NCBI GenBank assembly: GCA_046261635.1
Contig: JBHEOL010000276.1
Span: 1-14,512, forward strand
Direction: 5' to 3'
Length of the DNA: 14,512 nt
Source: JBHEPS01 sp046261635
GTDB lineage: Bacteria; Acidobacteriota; Thermoanaerobaculia; Gp7-AA8
Shown here: positions 13,657 through 14,512 of the stretch, in pieces
How positions within the stretch are numbered: position 1 is the stretch's first letter
Layout of the letters: every line of letters starts with the position of its first letter
Position numbers and translations under genes: made by a program
Notes under the pieces: generated by a model
The model's input: only the letters and a program-made list of their open reading frames with translations
Told to the model about the DNA's origin: nothing
Database searches by the model: none

Positions 13657-14172
13657 TCACTGCGGCTCGGTCAATGCTCGGAAGTCGGCATCGAGGTCGC
13701 CACTGTACCCCGGCAGTTTCGGCCAGGCATCAACACCGTCGCCTCGCCAGCGTGGAAGCAGGTGAACATGGAAGTGATCGATGGACTGCTGTGCCTCGGG
13801 ACCACCGGCGAAGAGAACATTCACCGCCTGCGCGCCCAGCCGCGAACAGAGGCGGCACGAGACCTCCTGTGCAGCCAGAAAAGTCGCGTGGACCAGCTGC
13901 TCGCCGAGATCGGGCCAGCCGGCAACATGCTCCAGCGGGGCCACCACCGTGTGGCCTCGAACTTCCGGATTGAGAGGGAAGAACGCGAACGTCGCCTGAT
14001 CACGATACACGACTCGCGCGGGAGCTCGGCGCCGAGCTCCGCCCGCGCCGCGAAAGCCGCGGGCCAGTCCGGCCTCTCCAGGGCGACGCGGAGCGCCCGG
14101 AGCCTCTTCGCATTCCAGGTCTCTGGTCAGCCATGCATCCGCGGCGGGAAGAGTCCGGCTTCGCCTCTTCAA
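13657..14172 (-). CDS. HIT-family nucleotide hydrolase, probably frameshifted near its N-terminus
   Basis: The clear part is codons 14013 to 13657: VVYRDQATFAFFPLNPEVRGHTVVAP, then IDHFHVHLLPRWRGDG with the histidine triad HFHVH. HIT proteins hydrolyse or transfer nucleotide phosphoramidates and dinucleotides. Upstream of 14013 this frame loses coding character, while another frame (14126-14013) has G or C at the third position in 35 of 38 codons and reads into AELGAELPRE, just what should precede VVYRD. One missing G at about 14013 (GAG GTC) would join them. That other frame also has a stop at 14129-14127, three codons after an ATG at 14138. So the gene may be decaying, or there may be an assembly error. 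The start given (TTG 14172) is the best in the HIT frame but uncertain. Confidence 0.7.
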   Translation of the reverse strand: MKRRSRTLPAADAWLTRDLECEEAPGAPRRPGEAGLARGFRGAGGARRRAPARVVYRDQATFAFFPLNPEVRGHTVVAPLEHVAGWPDLGEQLVHATFLAAQEVSCRLCSRLGAQAVNVLFAGGPEAQQSIDHFHVHLLPRWRGDGVDAWPKLPGYSGDLDADFRALTEPQ

Positions 14173-14219
14173 CGTTCCGCCGCCCAGTCCCTCGTTCCCA
14201 GCACCTCGGCGAGTCGGCG

Positions 14220-14248
14220 AAAAGTTGGGTTTCCGAACCCCAACTTTT
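14220..14248 (-). terminator. strong intrinsic terminator, potentially bidirectional
   Basis: AAAAGTTGGG and CCCAACTTTT form a perfect 10-base stem with a nine-base loop, giving TTTT at the 3' end on either strand. On the minus strand it lies 60 bases after the stop of the partial propeller gene and should end its transcript. It also argues that the HIT gene does not start at the in-frame GTG at 14277, upstream of the hairpin. Confidence 0.7.
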
Positions 14249-14249
14249 C

Positions 14250-14265
14250 TGGGGGTCTGGGGGTC
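14250..14265. repeat. tandem TGGGGGTC repeat beside the terminator
   Basis: Two head-to-tail copies of TGGGGGTC (14250-14257, 14258-14265), followed by AGATC. This looks like the GGGGTC-type sequences that border REP-like elements, but two short copies are not enough to call one. Confidence 0.35.
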
Positions 14266-14307
14266 AGATCCTGCCACGCTTTGCCGTCTTCGGGACGTGA
14301 AGCCGGC

Positions 14308-14512
14308 TCACTTCTTCATCGCGAGATCGAAATTCGTGACCAGCGTCGCCGAGCCGGCGGTCGACTGGCGGATCGGGACGACGAGAAAGCGAGTCCCGTC
14401 GGGCGACATCGAGAGGCCGCGGTCGTTCGTGTTGAGGTCGACCGCGAAGAGGGGAGTCACGTTTCCGGCCCGCACGGCTCCCCCGTCGAACTCCAGGTCC
14501 ACCGAACGGATG
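14308..14512 (-). CDS. C-terminal end of a propeller-type protein, possibly a Ser/Thr kinase-TolB fusion
   Basis: Only the last 67 codons are present; the reading frame is open to the right edge. The stretch PLFAVDLNTNDRGLSMSPDG, then TRFLVVPI and a final TLVTNFDLAMKK resembles the last beta-propeller blade and tail (SPDGQRFL...TVVVNW...LKK) of large proteins common in Acidobacteriota, where an N-terminal Ser/Thr kinase precedes a TolB/WD40-like propeller. The kinase part is outside the window, so only the propeller end is supported here. A strong hairpin terminator follows the stop. Confidence 0.6.
   Translation of the reverse strand, partial: IRSVDLEFDGGAVRAGNVTPLFAVDLNTNDRGLSMSPDGTRFLVVPIRQSTAGSATLVTNFDLAMKK

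Noticed and set aside
14021..14040. Perfect 20-base palindrome in the HIT gene region
   Set aside because: Explained by two GAGCTC codon pairs (AEL-GAEL) in the probable original reading frame, so no regulatory role is needed.
14220..14248. GTTGGGT and CCCCAAC around 14224-14244 as attC boxes
   Set aside because: The boxes are in the wrong order for attC and form a perfect uninterrupted stem with T-runs; it is a terminator.
1..14512. tRNA, rRNA, CRISPR array, insertion sequence or integrase gene
   Set aside because: Looked for on both strands; no cloverleaf, regularly spaced repeat, transposase or tyrosine recombinase was seen.

Overview
The window is GC-rich, compactly coded bacterial chromosome. 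It suggests a Gram-negative, probably Acidobacteriota-like organism. The clues are two lipoprotein signal sequences, a Wzm/Wzt polysaccharide exporter, an RlpA-SPOR protein, a zinc-ribbon/FHA protein, an adenylosuccinate lyase strongly resembling the animal enzyme, and a gene end at the right edge resembling the C-termini of protein-kinase/TolB-propeller proteins common in Acidobacteriota. The taxon is an inference; there is no rRNA or tRNA to test it.

Layout. 1-3356 (minus): larE and larB for the nickel-pincer cofactor, overlapping by ATGA, followed by a lipoprotein of the M49 (dipeptidyl-peptidase III-like) peptidase family that runs off the left edge. 3557-4201 (plus): zinc-ribbon/FHA protein. 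4185-6773 (minus): wzm-wzt polysaccharide ABC exporter, then an FtsB/DivIC-type division protein with its own candidate promoter. 6869-9231 (plus): purB, overlapping by TGATG with an RlpA-like lipoprotein. These regions look like ordinary core genome.

From about 9300 to 14300 the character changes to an accessory region. It holds a plus-strand HExxH lipoprotein, a convergent secreted protein, a DUF4160/DUF2442 pair, a second HExxH protein distantly related to the first, a small membrane protein and a HIT-family gene that seems to be frameshifted. Between the minus-strand genes are one good and one weak candidate integron attC site. Both have their better-preserved GTTRRRY core facing the direction expected for cassettes read on the minus strand. 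My main proposal is that 10.9-13.0 kb is a small integron-type cassette array without a visible integrase, carrying a secreted metallopeptidase-like gene and a toxin-antitoxin-like pair. The right edge has a strong hairpin terminator behind the partial propeller gene.

How the genes work together: larE and larB act in one pathway; LarC and the client enzyme LarA are not in the window. Wzm and Wzt form one exporter. FtsB and RlpA both act at the division septum but lie in separate transcription units. The other genes show no functional link that I can support. purB and ftsB both have a -10-like hexamer so close to a GTG start, with no Shine-Dalgarno, that leaderless mRNAs are plausible.
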